A stretch of DNA of 64,000 nucleotides from Aspidiotus rigidus (GCA_035079385.1 JAVHKY010000034.1:2666001-2730000); one strand, 5' to 3'; counted from the stretch's first letter, positions 12,330 through 23,611 are shown. Program-made: numbers and translations. Notes: generated from the sequence alone by a model not told the origin.

Positions 12330-14757
12330 TGTTTAAGAATCATTCATGGATTGAAATATGAATTATTTTGGTAACTGATCATTCTTGCCCCACTTATTCG
12401 TGATTTTCCCAATAATACTGAAGGCAAGATTTTTGAATTTTATTTAGACACTATCGTGAGGACTGTGACGCACGACTCTGTCGCGCGCCACAAGTTGGTT
12501 GAAAAATACAAGTTAATTCGAATAACGGTAATTCACTTCGCGAAACCGCGAAATATCGCGGATGTTTAGACTACGAGAATGACATACGACGAATTGTATA
12601 TACAATGTTTAACGATATAAGAATTAATCATATGTACCAGCAAATTTTCCACGATATTCAACGGATGTTATGTCTAAAAAGAAACTGCAATTGAGAAAAT
12701 AGGCGTTTGCCGAAATATGTGTCAAATGTATATTTTCGAAACCCCACATCCTCTGGATGTTTAGTCTATCACTAAAACTGTACATATTACCGTTAGCTGT
12801 ACCAATTAATTTGCTTCATTTTTGTTCAAATTCCACGACTTGTTCAATAGCATATCCCCACTAGACATATTTGTACCTGAACTTTTGGTATATAAACTTA
12901 AGCTGTAAATGAAAGAGTTAGTTACCCAATCCAATCTAATTGAGAATACTTGAAAATATTGTTTGTTCGTGTAAAGTTCGCAATCGCATTAATCGTTTGA
13001 AATACATTAGACTCCTTTTGACTAGATTGTTTATTTAGTTTCGCGAGAATTACATTTACAAGTGCATGTACATCTAACGTCCCGCTCAGGGTTCGCGTTT
13101 TCGTTTACAAGGATCTCATCTTCTTGCGAGGAGTTTTCTCCGTCCCTGTTCGAATCGACCACCACAAGGACCCTCGAAGCTCAGTTCACCCTGTAGGGAG
13201 GCAAACTTACCAAAAAATTCGTGAATCTGATTCAGTATTTCTCGCTCTTCAATAGAATTAACAGAGTTGAATGAGAAATTCAGGAAATCTGATCTAAGAG
13301 CGAAAATTCTTGAGATTTTGTACAACTTTCGTTCATATGAAATCCTATATACAGTACGAACCACCTGCATAAATATTGAGAAGCAAAATCAGGTGGTTAC
13401 GATTTACAATTTGTCGATCATACAAATACATTGTGTCATTTCTCATAAGTTTTTCAAGTGCAATTCAAAAAAATTCCTGAAAGTAATTGTTGAATTGCAT
13501 TTTCATGATCTATGACGAAGACGAAAGAAAATCGACTACAGTATTTTTGTCGCTTCAAATATTTCATACCAATTCAATTGTCGGAATTTTTAAATCCTAT
13601 GATTTCATTAATTGTACAGCTCACAAAAAACAACAATTTCCGACGGGCGGAAAAATTCTTATAATACATGGTTAACATCTCACCCTCTGTCCTCCTTCAT
13701 GACTGAGTACCAAGAATACAGTTTGAGTTTCAATTCCGATGTCTCGAAAATAAAAGTTGAAATCCAAAGGTCCGTGGTCTACTCTTACCATTCACCTTCG
13801 ATGACCAACACATGTATACAGCTCGAGCTTCACAATCAAAGTTTTCGTTGTCCCTAAAATGGATAAAGGGACGGACTTAAATTCTGAGATGGAAGGAGGA
13901 TAGACAAAAGATGTAAGAATCTCCAGAAAATCACATCCAAAAAGTATCTTTCCTGTTACGAAACTCACAGTCTTCTTAATTTGCTACTCGACTACGTCAA
14001 TCGAGACGAGCGCCGAACCTGTTCTAAAGGAAACTGTTCATTTCACTTTAACAACCGATTTCAATGACCGAAAGGGATCGATTGTTTCGTCAAAATGTTT
14101 CCAGGTCTCGGAATTTTCCAAAACGTTCATCCTCTTATAGATAAATCGGAAGTCAAAATTTCTCTATGTGCTTCTGTCCCCCTCGAATAAATAAATAATA
14201 CGAAGCTGGAATTTTTTCACATCCCTTTCTTGATATAATACTGTTCGACGATTAAATTTGTAGAAGTCTGGAACGTATGTTAGAGTCCTCGCTTCTACCA
14301 TCAGAGCCGAAATTTACCGCGTCTCCCACTCTATACAGTGAATGGCCGAGATTTTTTCCCCCGGATGATTTGTATAGCTCGATAGACAGACTTGTCTAAG
14401 TCGTCGAATAGACGACGGACCTGTAAATCCTTGCCTTGTTTTTCCTATTCAACCTCTTACAAGACATGCTCCCTGTTAGCGTTACAGTTCGTCCGATACA
14501 TTCAAACATGAAGTAGTTGATTTTATACCAAGTCGAATAAATGACCTACATACTGTTTGTATTATTGTAAAAATTTCTATACTTTCGGTGTTATACAAGG
14601 GGTCGGATGAAAGATGCGAATTTTGACCACGCCCTTCGAAAAATTTCTAGCACTTTCTTCAAATTACCAACGGCGCCTCGAATTTTCAGATTCATAGTTT
14701 ATTCAAAGTAAGTCACTGTTACCGACAATGATAGTAGGTAGGTTTTCTTTTTTTCAG
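12330..14757 (+). other. distal intron 1 of peptide gene 1
   Basis: Mostly single-copy A+T-rich sequence. Short open frames on both strands (for example around 13116-13857) have no recognisable domain and lie inside the inferred intron. The last 20 bp are a pyrimidine tract ending ttttttcag before 14758. Confidence 0.5.
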
Positions 14758-14886
14758 CTGGCGAATGACGGATGTTTCTACGATGGAGATCCTTGCGAAA
14801 TTGATGGAAAAGCGGGAACGTGCGAATGTATTGTCACCTATGCTGAAGGTCGTAGAAGAAAATCTTGCGACTGTTTCACAGATTAG
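14758..14886 (+). CDS. six-cysteine secreted peptide gene 1, exon 2
   Basis: Forty-two codons after a ttttttcag acceptor, opening LANDGC and ending CDCFTD, stop TAG at 14884. The cysteine pattern is C-x6-C-x8-C-x-C-x12-C-x-C, with the acidic stretch FYDGDPCEIDGKAGTCEC and a basic RRRKS before the last pair. Joined to exon 1 the product is 61 aa; a signal-peptidase site after TLA would give a mature peptide of about 40 aa starting NDGC. Six cysteines imply three disulphides and an extracellular role (venom, salivary or immune peptide are all possible). I do not recognise the family. The same exon, frame and acceptor recur in genes 2-4, which makes the gene model reliable. Confidence 0.8.
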   Translation: MANDGCFYDGDPCEIDGKAGTCECIVTYAEGRRRKSCDCFTD

Positions 14887-14971
14887 GTCTAATCAACCGA
14901 AATTGATCACGATAAATTTTGTTTCTACTAAGCAACAGTACCTATTTATTTGTATGTAAAAATTTCACGAA

Positions 14972-14977
14972 AATAAA
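14972..14977 (+). terminator. AATAAA polyadenylation signal, peptide gene 1
   Basis: Lies in ttcacgaaAATAAAtcagc, 86 nt after the stop codon. The context cacgaaaataaa is kept in the paralogues. Confidence 0.7.
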
Positions 14978-15181
14978 TCAGCGTTCTCGTGAATTTTCTC
15001 AACTAATTATGAATTTTATTTCATCTAAGGTTATGGATTCTCTTGTCGGTATGAGTTCAGAAGATTGAAAGAGCTGTGCTGGATATTGTTTTAGGATAGT
15101 TTGGTCATATTTTATGATTTGAGAAGTAAACAGGTTCATGAACTGTGTTCGTGGAAAATTCAATTTTGATGAAAACTAACG

Positions 15182-15438
15182 ATATGAGACGTGCTCAGCA
15201 AAACCATATATTATGTCGCGAATTTTTTTTGTCGGATTTTGATCGTTTTTTTTCGAGGAGTTAATCAACTTTTAGACAGAGAAGAAGGTAGGTCGCTACG
15301 ATAAAAGTTTGCTGCAGTACGAGCATTTTAAGTAGCAAAGAACGAGAAAAATTTTTTGGATTTTTTTTGTTTTTTGGCTGTTGTAAAAAATTTTATTTTG
15401 CGACATAATATATGGTTTTGCTGAGCGCGCCTCATGTA
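15182..15438. mobile_element. short inverted-repeat element (MITE-like), about 257 bp
   Basis: A perfect 27-bp inverted repeat lies at 15193-15219 and 15400-15426 (core CAGCAAAACCATATATTATG). It extends outward imperfectly (atgagacgt against its partner cgcctcat). The centre has no coding potential; the open frame at 15296-15715 on the minus strand only runs through it. No target duplication was found. Confidence 0.55.
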
Positions 15439-15439
15439 T

Positions 15440-16090
15440 AGAAACGATAAGCTCATTACTCGCCCATGAGTAATTTTGAAAAATTTTCCGTACGCCATTC
15501 GCCAAAAACTGACCTACTCGAAATTTTTCCAAATCCAAAAACCTTATATAGCTCAGCGTAGGACTTGGAAAATTTGCACTCCCTAGGTACGTATTTTCAA
15601 GTGTCCCTCTTATGGTTAGGTGAGGTTTCCTAACAAATAAAAATTTTTTCGTTTCGCTATCCGACAAAAACTGATTTATCCTACTAAAGGAGTTGGTCTC
15701 GGAAAAATTTCGCATAGTGACTTATATATGATAGAAGAGGGACTTGGAGGAATTTCAATCACCAAAGGAGTTTGACTGGGAAAAATTGCGAATAATTATG
15801 GGGCTATACATATGAAAAGAGAGAAACTTGGAAAAATTTCGACTTTCAATTGATGGGAAGGGACTCGAAAAAATTTAGACAACATTGGTCTCCAATGTGG
15901 AGTTCAGTTCTCAATATCAAAACCAATTCAGATTCCATACATTCCTCGTTCAAGTTCGTTAAGGTGGCCGTCCTCCTTTCACGTCCCTATAAGGAAACCT
16001 AGTATACTGTAGTTAACCCAACCTAAGCACTTCCCATAAAACGCTTCCTGCCACGATTCTGTTACTGTAACGTCATTAGTTGGGGGTTAT
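15440..16090. repeat. degraded 45-bp-minisatellite element remnants
   Basis: Contains scattered degenerate units (cttatatatgatagaagagg, gggacttggaggaatttc) and an element tail (cattcctcgttcaag, gttaaggtggccgtcc). An old copy with no intact palindrome. Confidence 0.45.
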
Positions 16091-16099
16091 TGGGGAACA

Positions 16100-16501
16100 A
16101 TGTCTGTCGGAAATTATGGTTTCAATTGGGTCCCAGCTCACAATAACATCACCGGAAATGAAATAGTCGATACTGCCGCAAAATCTCAGTCCCAGACCAA
16201 TCTACAAATCCATCTAACAACAGACCTCAAGAAAAGTATCCTTAGTCATCTGTTGAAGCAATGGGAGCGCAAGTGGCCTCTCCAACGAAGCAAACTATAC
16301 GAACGGAAAAAGAACGTAGAAGACTGGACACTATCTATCCAGAAAATATGCGAACACAGACCACTAGAAACAGCAACAATCCGAACACTACTGGGACACT
16401 CTAAAATCACCTATCGATATCTCCTGACAAAAGAGCCTCCTCCAATATGCGAAAGCTGCCCGGAAAAAGGAAGTTCGCCGATCTCAGAACCGAAGAGCTA
16501 A
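16100..16501 (+). pseudogene. LINE fragment: end of RNase H domain plus C-terminal region
   Basis: The translation contains WVPAHNNITGNEIVDTAAK, the final RNase H motif of non-LTR retrotransposon polyproteins (G-N-E/D-x-A-D-x-A-A-K in active elements, here D-T instead of A-D). It is followed by the usual linker RTLLGHSKITYRYLL and the start of a cysteine cluster (ICESC). Upstream RNase H and reverse transcriptase parts are absent, so this is a 5'-truncated dead copy. It lies directly left of the hAT element. Confidence 0.6.
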
Positions 16502-17030
16502 CTGATCTAGTGAACTACATTCATACCAATACATTAGAGATAATTCTGTAGCTAATCATATTACTCGGGGGTCTTCAACCTTTTTTGTATTGCGGGCCAA
16601 AAGAGAATTTCTCAAGACGTGCGCGGACCACAAATCTGCGCATTAAAAATTCTGTCACGGATATTTCATGAAAGGGAAAAACTTGATATATTTATTAAAA
16701 AACTCGCAGCCCACATAGTTAGCTGCTCGGAATTGCCTTCATTAACTCTGTTAATTGAGGCAAACAGGGAACCTGTTTTATGGGAGTCGCTTGAAGGTCA
16801 TTACATGTCTCCCTTCTATCATATATATTTTGAACGTGCTTTTCCCATCATAATATTGTAGCTTGATATACAAAATTTTTAAAATTCCCCCTTTTATAGC
16901 TTAAAATTCTCCAATTATAATTTACTAAATGTTACAGCTTGCCCCCATGAAACAGGTTTCCTGCTATTTATTTTTACAGCCTGTGTGGTACCCCCGGTAG
17001 GCCTATCCTGTTATCAGTTCGGAGATCTGA

Positions 17031-17158
17031 TGACGTCACGATTTGATGACGTCATAATCTGATGACGTCACACGATCTAATGACGTTACGATCTGGTGAC
17101 GTCACGATGGAGATCTGTGACGTCACGATCATCGTGCCATCACTATCTGATGACGTCA
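17031..17158. repeat. cluster of six TGACGTCA palindromes
   Basis: Perfect TGACGTCA at 17031, 17047, 17063, 17097, 17118 and 17151, plus TGACGTTA at 17081. Spacing is 16-18 bp for most, with gatctga between, so this is a short tandem repeat whose unit contains a consensus CRE/CREB site. It lies inside the hAT element. Confidence 0.8.
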
Positions 17159-17159
17159 C

Positions 17160-17400
17160 AGAGCTAGTAAAACCACTAATACAGACCTCCTAGACCTATA
17201 GTATAAAGGAAGCCTACGACCTAGTAAAGAGCTAGGAGAAACTGCTAGTATAAGCTATTGATAAAGATCTTGTAAGCTTATGGTATGAAGGATGCCTAGA
17301 CCTAGTATAAAGGAGGCTTGGACCTAGTATACGCCTAGTATAATACGTAGTAAACCTAGTATAATATACTGCATGAAGCAGAGAGGATAAGTCCCCCTCC
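17160..17400. repeat. degenerate CTAGTATAA repeat
   Basis: Many copies of ctagtata, cctagtataaaggagg and related words at irregular spacing. The same vocabulary fills 55000-55560. Confidence 0.6.
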
Positions 17401-17685
17401 TATCACTTCATCAAAATTTTTCTAAGTCCCTTTTTCTTGCCGGACGGCGGCCGGCGCCCGTCATTTTCCTTCGGTTTACCCCCCGATAAAACAGGTTCCC
17501 TGTTAAAACTTACACGAAATTTTGAAAATCAGTAACATTTGAATCGCGACGGTATTTACATAGGAAAGAATTTCATTCACTCAGTGTGAGATCTGACACT
17601 GCATATTTTTCAAAAGCGCATCAATATCCAGCTTAATTTCAGAGGTGGCAATGCGGAGAGAACTTTCCAAATGACCATCAGTAAG

Positions 17686-18270
17686 TCAACTTCGCAGCTT
17701 AGATTTTGTTATTTTCATTGACGAGAAAAGTTGTTCGCATCTGTAAGTCCCACCAAAAAGAGCAGACATTTTCGAAGCGTGTCGTCGCAATGATGGAAAA
17801 TGGTCTTCATAAATGTACCGCGCGAAGAAGTCTAGTAAGCCAACATCTCCCTTGGTAAACCTACTAGCTAGTTCGGCATCTGATAGCAGGTCAATAAGTT
17901 CTAATTGCAACTCATTCGGGACGGAGTCAACGTTGACTGTGAAAGGCGTCGAAAACACATTGAACAAAATGGCCCTGCTCCGGAAATCATGGAATCGCTT
18001 ACTGAAGGCAGTCTTCAAATTACAGAGCGCCAAACAGAAAACGTCAGTAGTAGGCGGTGAACATTGCAATAAGCTCGGAAAATGAGCGAAATTTTTATCC
18101 TGCAGCCATCTTTGCCACAACAAGTTTTCTTTCAAGGGACACTACCAGGTCGAACAAGGAATGAACAAAATTATTCTTTCCTTGCAATCGAAGATTAAGA
18201 AAATTCAGATGTGCGGAAATATCTGCCAGGTATGCCAAGTTTGTTACCCAAGAAGGACCATCAAACTTAT
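17686..18270 (-). pseudogene. hAT transposase, C-terminal part
   Basis: Minus-strand reading gives WVTNLAYLADISAHLNFLN upstream of 18135, then a long frame ending with FGGTYRCEQLFSSMKITKSK, the C-terminal hAT dimerisation-region signature seen in GTF2IRD2-like proteins (FG-x-T-Y-x-CE-x-LFS-x-M). A stop codon interrupts the reading near 18148. The block continues directly from the left edge of the PLE insertion at 18270 and pairs with 21620-22004. Domesticated relatives exist in vertebrates, but this copy is broken. Confidence 0.7.
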
Positions 18271-18332
18271 AAACGAAAAAACGAATACTCTAAAGGGAGA
18301 GTAAACAAATGCAAACCGCAGAAAATAAAAAC

Positions 18333-18373
18333 GAAGGGAGCGCTTTCGGTTAAACAACCATCTTCAGACCTGA
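18333..18373 (-). ncRNA. hammerhead-ribozyme-like motif, PLE A 3' repeat
   Basis: Minus strand: core CTGAAGAT (18367-18360), stem II GGTT-GTTT-AACC, GAAA (18347-18344), palindromic stem III AGCGCT (18344-18339) and cleavage-site C (18338). This is the canonical C3-U4-G5-A6-N-G8-A9 core with one extra U before stem II. Pairing at the base of stem I is weak in this copy. PLE pseudo-LTRs are known to carry such dimer-forming type I hammerheads. Confidence 0.65.
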
Positions 18374-18412
18374 AATGAAAGCAACTGACGAACGAATGAG
18401 AAGGAAGAGGTA

Positions 18413-20879
18413 TTAAGATCGTCCAAACGAGAAATCACGGTGTGAATCATAAACCTGTTCGATCAAGCCATCTTCCGGAATGTACGAGTTGAGTATAGTG
18501 ATACCGTCAGTGTTGAGGTGACGCATTATCTCTATATTCTCGAGGGCGATACGCTTACGGTAGGAATTCTCCTTATGGAGGAGCTTTTCGGATCCCTCGC
18601 GGAAACTGTGGCCACTGTTAATCAAATGATCAGCGAAAGCTGACTCCCCTAAGCGTCCCTTCTTCCAAGACTTCAGGTGCTCAGCTACTCTAACTTTCAT
18701 CTGGCGGCTGGTCTCACCAATATAAAAGCCTCCACAATCCTCACATTCCATCTTATAAACACCACTCCTCTCATCAACCGGTATGGGATCCTTCAGTCTC
18801 ACAAACAACCTCTTAACTGTGGTATGGTTGTAAAACGCGGGTCTGAAACCAAACGGGCGAAGGGCCCGACCCAATTGCTGGGAGAAATTCCCCAGGAAAG
18901 GGAGACTGATCCAACGCAAACGGCGATCACGGATCGTGTCTCGGGGGAGGGAGGTGGTGGAATCAAGAAGGCTCCTCGTAACTTTCCTCCGAACCATCAC
19001 GTCGACGTCGACATTGACTCCATTCACTCTAGCCAGGTGTTTTATAGTAAGTAATTCTTTTTTATAAGCAGATTGACTCAACGGAATACGAGTCAGTCTG
19101 TGAACTAGGCTATGAAAAGCAGCCATCTTATGAGCAACAGGACCGAACGAACCACCGTGGACTAAAACATCGGTCGTAGTATCTTTCCTGTAAATTCCAA
19201 ACTTGTGGATACCGTCTACAATAGAGATCGATAAATCCAAAAAGTTAATGGAAAATACCCCTATTTCCAACGTAAATTTGATGGAAGGGTACCAGGAATT
19301 GACATACCTCAGAAACTCACCAAGGAGATCTGGGTGACCAGTCCAGGTACATAGAACGTCATCAACGTACCTGTGCCAGTAGTGAATATGATTAAGTAAC
19401 ACCTGGTTCGAGGAAAAGAGGTCAAGTTCAAACTTAGACATGAAAATTTCGGAGATAAGAGAGCCTAGAGGTGATCCAATAGGGATCCCTACTTCCTCAG
19501 GGAACTCGAAAAATTTCCCTTCAAATTTACCGAAGTTAGAGGACCAGCAAGTATTCAGGAGATCAAAAAATTCCTGAAACTCATTGTGAGGAATGTTGGC
19601 ACTGATGAGTAGCTCACCCATCCGCTGGATAGTAGCAGCCTTAGGAATATTCGGAAACAAACCAACAACATCAAACGAGCAGATGGTCGTTCCTGGGGGA
19701 AGGCTTACATCCTTGAGGACATCAGTTAAAGAGGCCGAATTCAAGACCGAATGAGGAGATCCAAAATCAATGCGATTTTTGAACCAACGGTCAAGGAATT
19801 TGGCAAGAAGGTAGGTAGGAGAGGAGACAAAAGAAACAACGGGTCGCATCGGGGTATTCTTCTTATGCACTTTGGGCAACCCGTAGAGGAGGGGGGGGGT
19901 GTGGGGTTAGGAACCAGGACGGCTTTTTTCAAAGCAGGAGTTTTGATAATAGCCTTACTCCTGTTGATGACACTCCTAACTTCTCTAACGTGCTTAGGAA
20001 AGCTGAAATCCCCACTCTCTTTAGCACCACACTGCTGTAGGACTTCATGGACCTTGGAAGAATAGGCCGACCTCTCCATCACTACAACAGCGTTGCCCTT
20101 GTCAGCCTTAGTGACGATTAGATCTCCCTCTTTCATCTTCCTCTTTAAACCCTGAATGACTCCTCCCAATTTATTACTCATGCGAGGGAGGGGCTTATTA
20201 CGGACCAAATCAGCACAGACTTTCTGGGTATTATAACCAGGACCAATCTTAATCGCAAGATCCGCAACAACATTCGCCAAGGTTTCATCATTCTTAAGGG
20301 GAGGCAGACTGAATTTCAAACCTTTCTCAAGGAGGGCTGTTTCGTCACTATTAAACACTACCTGACTATTATTTATGAGGGGGGGATGGAATTTGTGAAC
20401 AACAACACCGTCACTCACCCCTTCCTCAACCACATCCTCATTAACCTTCATTAGGGAGGACAACTTCTTATTTTTCCTCTCCTTCAACTTCACCTCAAAC
20501 TTCCGACACTTTTCATTGACGTCCCGCATAAAGTAATCAAACTCAAGGGGGGGAGCACACCGGAGAGTCTCGAATGGACCAAAAGGTTTAATCTAGTCGC
20601 AATATTAAATTTACCATACCATCTTCGCAACTCCGTTCTGATCCACTTCTCCCTCATATAATTCTCCAGTTTCTTAGTCGTAATCTCACAATCGGAATAA
20701 AACCGGAATTTAACGAACTTAGGTCTCAAATGCAAAGCTAAACACCGACGAAGAAACCAAATATGAGAGGAAAACGAAGCGCGTTGCTTCCGAAATTTCA
20801 GAAAAAGGAACGATAAATACGCCGCAGAAGCGTTCTCAATTAAACGAATCCGTTCCTTAAGGTTACGGCTATCCATCAT
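18413..20879 (-). pseudogene. PLE A polyprotein: reverse transcriptase plus GIY-YIG endonuclease, two frameshifts
   Basis: The N-terminal part starts MMDSRNLKERIRLIENA at 20879. The reverse transcriptase has PMRPVVSFVSSPTYLLAK, the SFDVVGLFPNIPKA motif, IPIGSPLGSLISEIFMSKFE and the catalytic YVDDVLCTW. The GIY-YIG domain follows (GVYKMECEDCGGFYIGETSR, then ESAFADHLINSGHSF) and the gene ends FSFGRS. The frame breaks twice, at the G7 run 20547-20553 and the G9 run 19891-19899 (plus-strand letters), so the product is read as three pieces (20879-20490, 20529-19741, 19879-18413). Both breaks lie in homopolymers and could be sequence errors. Such enzymes copy RNA at a nicked chromosomal target. Confidence 0.85.
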
Positions 20880-20941
20880 AAACGAAAAAACGAATACTCT
20901 AAAGGGAGAGTAAACAAATGCAAACCGCAGAAAATAAAAAC

Positions 20942-20982
20942 GAAGGGAGCGCTTTCGGTTAAACAACCATCTTCAGACCTGA
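20942..20982 (-). ncRNA. hammerhead-ribozyme-like motif, PLE A upstream repeat
   Basis: Identical to the motif at 18333-18373, exactly 2609 bp upstream in the element (core 20976-20969, stem III AGCGCT 20953-20948). Two sites per tandem would allow excision of a unit-length RNA. Confidence 0.65.
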
Positions 20983-21021
20983 AATGAAAGCAACTGACGA
21001 ACGAATTAGAAGGAAGAGGTA

Positions 21022-21609
21022 TTAAGATCGTCCAAACGAGAAATCACGGTGTGAATCATAAACCTGTTCGATCAAGCCATCTTCCGGAATGTACGAGTTG
21101 AGTATAGTGATACCGTCAGTGTTGAGGTGACGCATTATCTCTATATTCTCGAGGGCGATACGCTTACGGTAGGAATTCTCCTTATGGAGGAGCTTTTCGG
21201 ATCCCTCGCGGAAACTGTGGCCACTGTTAATCAAATGATCAGCGAAAGCTGACTCCCCTAAGCGTCCCTTCTTCCAAGACTTCAGGTGCTCAGCTACTCT
21301 AACTTTCATCTGGCGGCTGGTCTCACCAATATAAAAGCCTCCACAATCCTCACATTCCATCTTATAAACACCACTCCTCTCATCAACCGGTATGGGATCC
21401 TTCAGTCTCACAAATAACCTCTTAACTGTGGTATGGTTGTAAAACGCGGGTCTGAAACCAAACGGGCGAAGGGCCCGACCCAATTGCTGGGAGAAATTCC
21501 CCAGGAAAGGGAGACTGATCCAACGCAAACGGCGATCACGGATCGTGTCTCGGGGGAGGGAGGTGGTGGAATCAAGAAGGCTCCTCGTAACTTTCCTCCG
21601 AACCATCAC
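21022..21609 (-). pseudogene. PLE A upstream partial unit: GIY-YIG endonuclease end
   Basis: Encodes the last 195 residues of the PLE protein, the same as the C-terminus of 18413-20879, beginning in VRRKVTRSLLDS. It is 5'-truncated at 21619 where hAT sequence resumes. It has no reverse transcriptase and is the coding part of the pseudo-LTR. Confidence 0.8.
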
Positions 21610-21619
21610 GTCGACGTCG

Positions 21620-22004
21620 TAGGCTGGTCCTTACATTTTAAAAATTCCTTCATTTCGTTCCACAACTGAAAAACTCTTTGGAGAACCTTCCCACTACTCA
21701 GCCAACGTACTTGAGTGAAGTATACAACATCCCCGTACTCGGTGTCCAGTTCTCTTAAGAATGTTTTAAATTCCCTGAGTTTTAGGCCTCGCGATCGATG
21801 TAATTGACAATTTTAATTACATCTTTCATCACAGTTGACATGATGATGGAAGCCACACATAGGTGTTCTTGGTGGATGATGCAATGATGCTGCAAAATAT
21901 TGTGAGTGACTCCACTTTGCTTTTGCTTCATTTATCAATAACGTCGCCGCGCCCTCTTTCACTCCAGTCATTGAGGGGGCGCCATTTAGTAGAGTTCCGT
22001 CCAT
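21620..22004 (-). pseudogene. hAT transposase, central part
   Basis: Minus-strand reading gives HHCIIHQEHLCVASIIMS, VIKIVNYIDREA and, after a short gap, DVVYFTQVRWLSSGKVLQR and MKEFLKCKDQP. These are the HCxxHxE and VRWLSRGKVL signatures of GTF2IRD2-like hAT transposases. The block ends at the PLE A junction and continues at 18270. Confidence 0.7.
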
Positions 22005-22892
22005 TTTTCTTGAAAATAACGAGTTCTCACATCACCAATTTTACGTTTTTTATGTGTCGGCGAGACCACATCAGATTTTTTTTCCCGTTTCAAAAAAGCA
22101 CTTGAAGCCATCGATACAATCACGTTCACCTCATAGGATGGAAAATAACATTATGACTATTCTAGTGTTGTCATCGAAATAATGCAAGAATTAAATCTTA
22201 TTTCAATAATGCACATATTTTTACATGCTCACTTGAATTGATAAAATTGAAGCCTACCAGAGAGATTCATACGTACTTCTCAAATGAAGGTCTCGGCGAG
22301 CGCCTTTTTCTGTCCTCTTTCCTCTCTTTTTTCCTCTCTTTTTTTTTCTCTATTTCTTCTTAAATTTCATCATGCAATTTTCTCCATTTTTTGGTTATAT
22401 AAAGTACATTAGTGTACTTCGGTAAGCCTCTTGCGGGCCACTCGGAAGCCCTCCGCAGGCCACGGGTTGAGAACCCCTGATATAACTCATACTAGCTCGA
22501 TGGGTATAGCCGTTTTATTATGGCATTAAGTCCTTCAATAAAAAAACAAAAAAACAAAAAAATAGCCACTTTGATCTACTTTGGAGAATTCCGACATACG
22601 AACTTGTATATGGGGGGGGGGGGGGGAGAACTCTGAACATAAAGCTTGAGGGATCTTTCTTTCTTGCGAAAAAATATGCTGTCTTCATTTTTCTCGAAAA
22701 TATTTTACTCTTCAACCTACTCGAGTTTGTTTAAGTGTTAAATCTTACGAAAAATGAAAAATATTGACTAGATAATGCTAGGCCAGACTTGATGCATGTG
22801 GCGCCAGAATATTGTCTGTTGATTCAGAAGTATTTATTCTGAAAAATGAATTTAAAACAAACGAATGACAGTCGAACTCAATAATTTTTTCC

Positions 22893-22899
22893 TATATAA
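22893..22899 (+). promoter_or_regulatory. TATA box, peptide gene 2
   Basis: TATATAA in the conserved context aataatttttt-cc; followed by ttgtttggacccttcaggtg, shared with gene 3. ATG is 112 bp downstream. Confidence 0.65.
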
Positions 22900-23010
22900 A
22901 TACTTGTTTGGACCCTTCAGGTGAATATTGAGTATATGATTACAGATCGAAGCACATCGACTCAGGTATTGGAACGAATTGTCATTGACACAAAATCCAA
23001 GTGAGATACC

Positions 23011-23067
23011 ATGAATTACGTGTTCTTTATTGCACTCATTTTAGTCGGGCTGATTTCATCAATGGTA
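23011..23067 (+). CDS. six-cysteine peptide gene 2, exon 1 (signal peptide)
   Basis: Nineteen codons, MNYVFFIALILVGLISSMV, then a GTGAGT donor at 23068. Phase 0. It joins 24803-24931 across a 1.74-kb intron, the shortest in the family. Confidence 0.78.
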
Positions 23068-23611
23068 GTGAGTATGTTCGTTATTTTAGCCTTTCCTTTT
23101 TCTGATAACTAATTAATACGAATAATGATTAGAACAGATTTCAACTCGGTGAGCAACTCTGTTTTTTCTCGCTTTCTACTCTGCTTTAAAATCATCTGCA
23201 ACATGACTTTAAGAATAAGCAACCTGTTTTATGAGGGATACACTTTCGCCGTCCATCCAAAACTATACAAAGTAAGAATATTTTTTGGGGAAAAATGATC
23301 AATCAATGTACTAATACATAATATATTAATTTTTCGGAAAAATTTTGTTTAAAAATCTTATATTGTATTAAAATATCAATTATTTTTACACAAAATTTTA
23401 ATAATGAAGTTACATATGCACAAATATTAAGTGAGTGACTTGAAAAAATTTTTAGAACGATAAAAAGTTGGGTTAAATTGTTTACGGCACTCTAATTTTT
23501 ACGAGAACACAGAAAATTGACACTAGAAACCACTCAAATGATTTGTAATCTGAAAGAACTGATGAATGTCTTTGCTTCTTTCCTTTTTTTTTGTTCAGTT
23601 TTAGTTCTGTA

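Larger units (their letters stand above)
16763..17504. mobile_element. palindrome-bounded insertion inside the hAT element
   Basis: AACAGGGAACCTGTT at 16763-16777, AACAGGTTTCCTGCT at 16951-16965 and AACAGGTTCCCTGTT at 17490-17504. The right part, in minus orientation, shows the usual order: 45-bp-unit fragment (cccctcctatcacttc, atttttctaagtccc), a GC-rich ccggacggcgg block, then the palindrome. Between lie a CRE-like cluster and CTAGTATA repeats. Probably two or more overlapping element copies. Confidence 0.45.
18270..21619 (-). mobile_element. Penelope-like element copy A with long pseudo-LTR repeat
   Basis: Read on the minus strand: a 5'-truncated unit (21619-20880) followed by a full-length unit (20879-18270). 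The direct repeats 18270-19010 and 20879-21619 are almost identical and offset by 2609 bp; they hold the GIY-YIG end of the gene plus a 3' region with a hammerhead-like motif. This partial tandem (pseudo-LTR) is the standard architecture of PLEs. The element lies inside the hAT transposase gene; I see no clear target duplication at its ends. Confidence 0.85.
16566..22479 (-). mobile_element. hAT transposon (GTF2IRD2/Charlie-like) split by Penelope-like element A
   Basis: Terminal inverted repeats CGGGGGTCTTCAACC (16566-16580) and GGTTGAGAACCCCTG (22465-22479, inverted) match imperfectly; the internal words gcgggcca and gcaggcc nearby are typical of hAT ends. Flanking 8-bp direct repeats ATATTACT (16558-16565) and ATATAACT (22480-22487) differ at one base, as expected for an aged hAT target duplication. 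The transposase reads on the minus strand in two blocks, 22004-21620 and 18270-17686, separated by a 3.35-kb PLE insertion. The N-terminal zinc-finger region is not recognisable. Confidence 0.75.

Noticed and set aside
14765..14959. Alternative frame over peptide exon 2 (also 61161-61343)
   Set aside because: It begins inside the exon in a frame that loses the cysteine pattern kept in all four paralogues.
15296..15715. 139-codon minus-strand frame
   Set aside because: It runs through a MITE-like inverted repeat and a degraded minisatellite unit; no domain is seen.
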